Shown here in pieces: positions 5,453 to 6,217 of a stretch of 6,217 nt of DNA (positions are counted from its first letter, which is position 1; the number at the start of each line of letters is the position of its first letter). Under the pieces are notes generated by a model that worked only from the letters and a program-made list of their open reading frames with translations, made no database searches and was not told the DNA's origin. The DNA comes from Bacteroidales bacterium UBA4417 (GTDB lineage Bacteria; Bacteroidota; Bacteroidia; Bacteroidales; UBA4417). The stretch covers positions 3,158 to 9,374 of the forward strand of contig DGQJ01000155.1 in the NCBI GenBank assembly GCA_002389705.1, read 5' to 3'. The position numbers were made by a program, and so were the translations under genes.

Positions 5453-6217
5453 TCAAAAATTATTTTTGAAAAGCTGTTTGCAAATTTCAAAACATATAAT
5501 TCCATTGGCAATTGATGCGTTAAGTGATTCTGCCTGATTATCAGAGCCTGAGTCAGAAAACCGCGGAATGTGAATGGGCTCATTTACATAAGGAATCAGG
5601 TTTTTGGATATACCGTGCGACTCTGATCCAATCAGGATGATTCCTGCCCTGGTAAATTTCTTTACAGTGATGTCGGGACCCTGGAGCAAGGCCCCAAAAA
5701 CCGGGATATCCACCGGCAATGTAGCAAAAAATGCCTCAAGATCGGTATAGGTAACGTTAACACGTCCAAAAGATCCCATGGTCGACTGAACCACTTTCGG
5801 ATTGTACATATCTACCGAATCGGCTGAGCAAATTATTTGCCTGATGCCAAACCAGTCGGCGGTTCTGATCATGGTTCCAAGGTTCCCCGGATCGCGGATG
5901 CCATCCAATGCAAGTGCCATGCCTGTAAAAGCCGATGGATCCGGAACGGTGGTTACTGGCATTTCTGCGATGGCAAGTACCTGGTTAGGTGTAACCAGGT
6001 CGCTCACTTTTTTGAGCTCATCAGCAGTAATAAGCTGGTAATTAATATCCCGGCTCTGAAGTGAATGCTCGTTTTGTACAAGCCAATCATTCAATGCAAA
6101 TATGCTGACCGTTTTCAGCGGTCCTGCGAGAAGTTCGCTTACACCTTTTTCGCCCTCAACAATGAATGTACCGTGTTGCTGGCGGAATTTTTTGATTTTC
6201 AGCGAATTGATGTATTT
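5453..6217 (-). CDS. SpoU/TrmH-family RNA 2'-O-ribose methyltransferase (N-terminal end cut by window)
   Basis: The frame is open from the window edge to TGA at 5453-5455, giving 254 visible residues and probably missing only a few at the start. Numbered from base 6217, residues 1-40 are the small substrate-binding domain of SpoU proteins (KYINSLKIKKFR, then GTFIVEGEKGVSELL). The SPOUT catalytic domain follows with motif 1 DPGNLG (109-114) and Arg118, motif 2 IGSESHG (196-202), and motif 3 IPRF (217-220) plus ESLNAS (230-235). These residues form the knotted S-adenosylmethionine site, and the family methylates ribose 2'-OH in rRNA or tRNA. Length and layout resemble RlmB/TrmH-type rRNA enzymes, but the target nucleotide cannot be assigned. 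A TTG at 6092-6094 is internal and not the start, since family-conserved sequence continues upstream. The 505-residue regulator follows after 77 bp with no terminator between them, so cotranscription is possible. Confidence 0.93.
   Translation of the reverse strand, partial: KYINSLKIKKFRQQHGTFIVEGEKGVSELLAGPLKTVSIFALNDWLVQNEHSLQSRDINYQLITADELKKVSDLVTPNQVLAIAEMPVTTVPDPSAFTGMALALDGIRDPGNLGTMIRTADWFGIRQIICSADSVDMYNPKVVQSTMGSFGRVNVTYTDLEAFFATLPVDIPVFGALLQGPDITVKKFTRAGIILIGSESHGISKNLIPYVNEPIHIPRFSDSGSDNQAESLNASIANGIICFEICKQLFKNNF

Noticed and set aside
6092..6094. TTG as the start of the methyltransferase
   Set aside because: The frame continues upstream with a typical SpoU substrate-binding domain (FIVEGEK), so the real start lies beyond the window edge.

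Overview
This 6.2 kb window looks like chromosomal DNA from a member of the Bacteroidota, probably an environmental or gut Bacteroidales-like organism. The evidence is indirect: moderately AT-rich DNA, starts without Shine-Dalgarno sequences but often with A-rich leaders, -7 elements resembling TAnnTTTG, a GH20 hexosaminidase, and a small TM/Cys-rich protein. No mobile element, tRNA, rRNA or CRISPR array was seen.

Layout. The left third is on the + strand: the C-terminal part of a GH20 beta-N-acetylhexosaminidase (1-722, cut by the window edge), then an ATP-grasp ligase of unknown substrate (849-2021). Everything to the right is on the - strand and converges on the ATP-grasp gene. Read in transcription order from the right edge, these genes are: a SpoU/TrmH-family RNA 2'-O-ribose methyltransferase whose frame is open through the window end (5453-6217); a 505-residue DNA-binding protein made of RNA-polymerase-like modules (3858-5375, GTG start); a 61-residue membrane-anchored four-cysteine protein (3606-3791); a strong intrinsic terminator (3556-3589); and a DEAD-box RNA helicase with a DbpA-type RNA-binding tail (2068-3375, TTG start).

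The most unusual gene is the 505-residue protein. Its N-terminus matches the RNA polymerase alpha C-terminal domain, including equivalents of most of the alpha residues known to contact DNA. Its centre is a sigma-70 region 4 helix-turn-helix with the -35-reading residues intact. Its C-terminal half has a HARE/RpoE-delta-like winged helix, a second probable winged helix and an AT-hook-like tail. No sigma region 2 or catalytic domain is visible. It is probably a promoter-binding regulator rather than a true sigma factor, and its promoter carries a near-palindrome that could be an autoregulatory site.

The methyltransferase and the helicase both fit RNA modification or ribosome assembly. The remaining genes show no shared pathway, so this looks like ordinary chromosomal neighbourhood with one remarkable regulator rather than a dedicated gene system.
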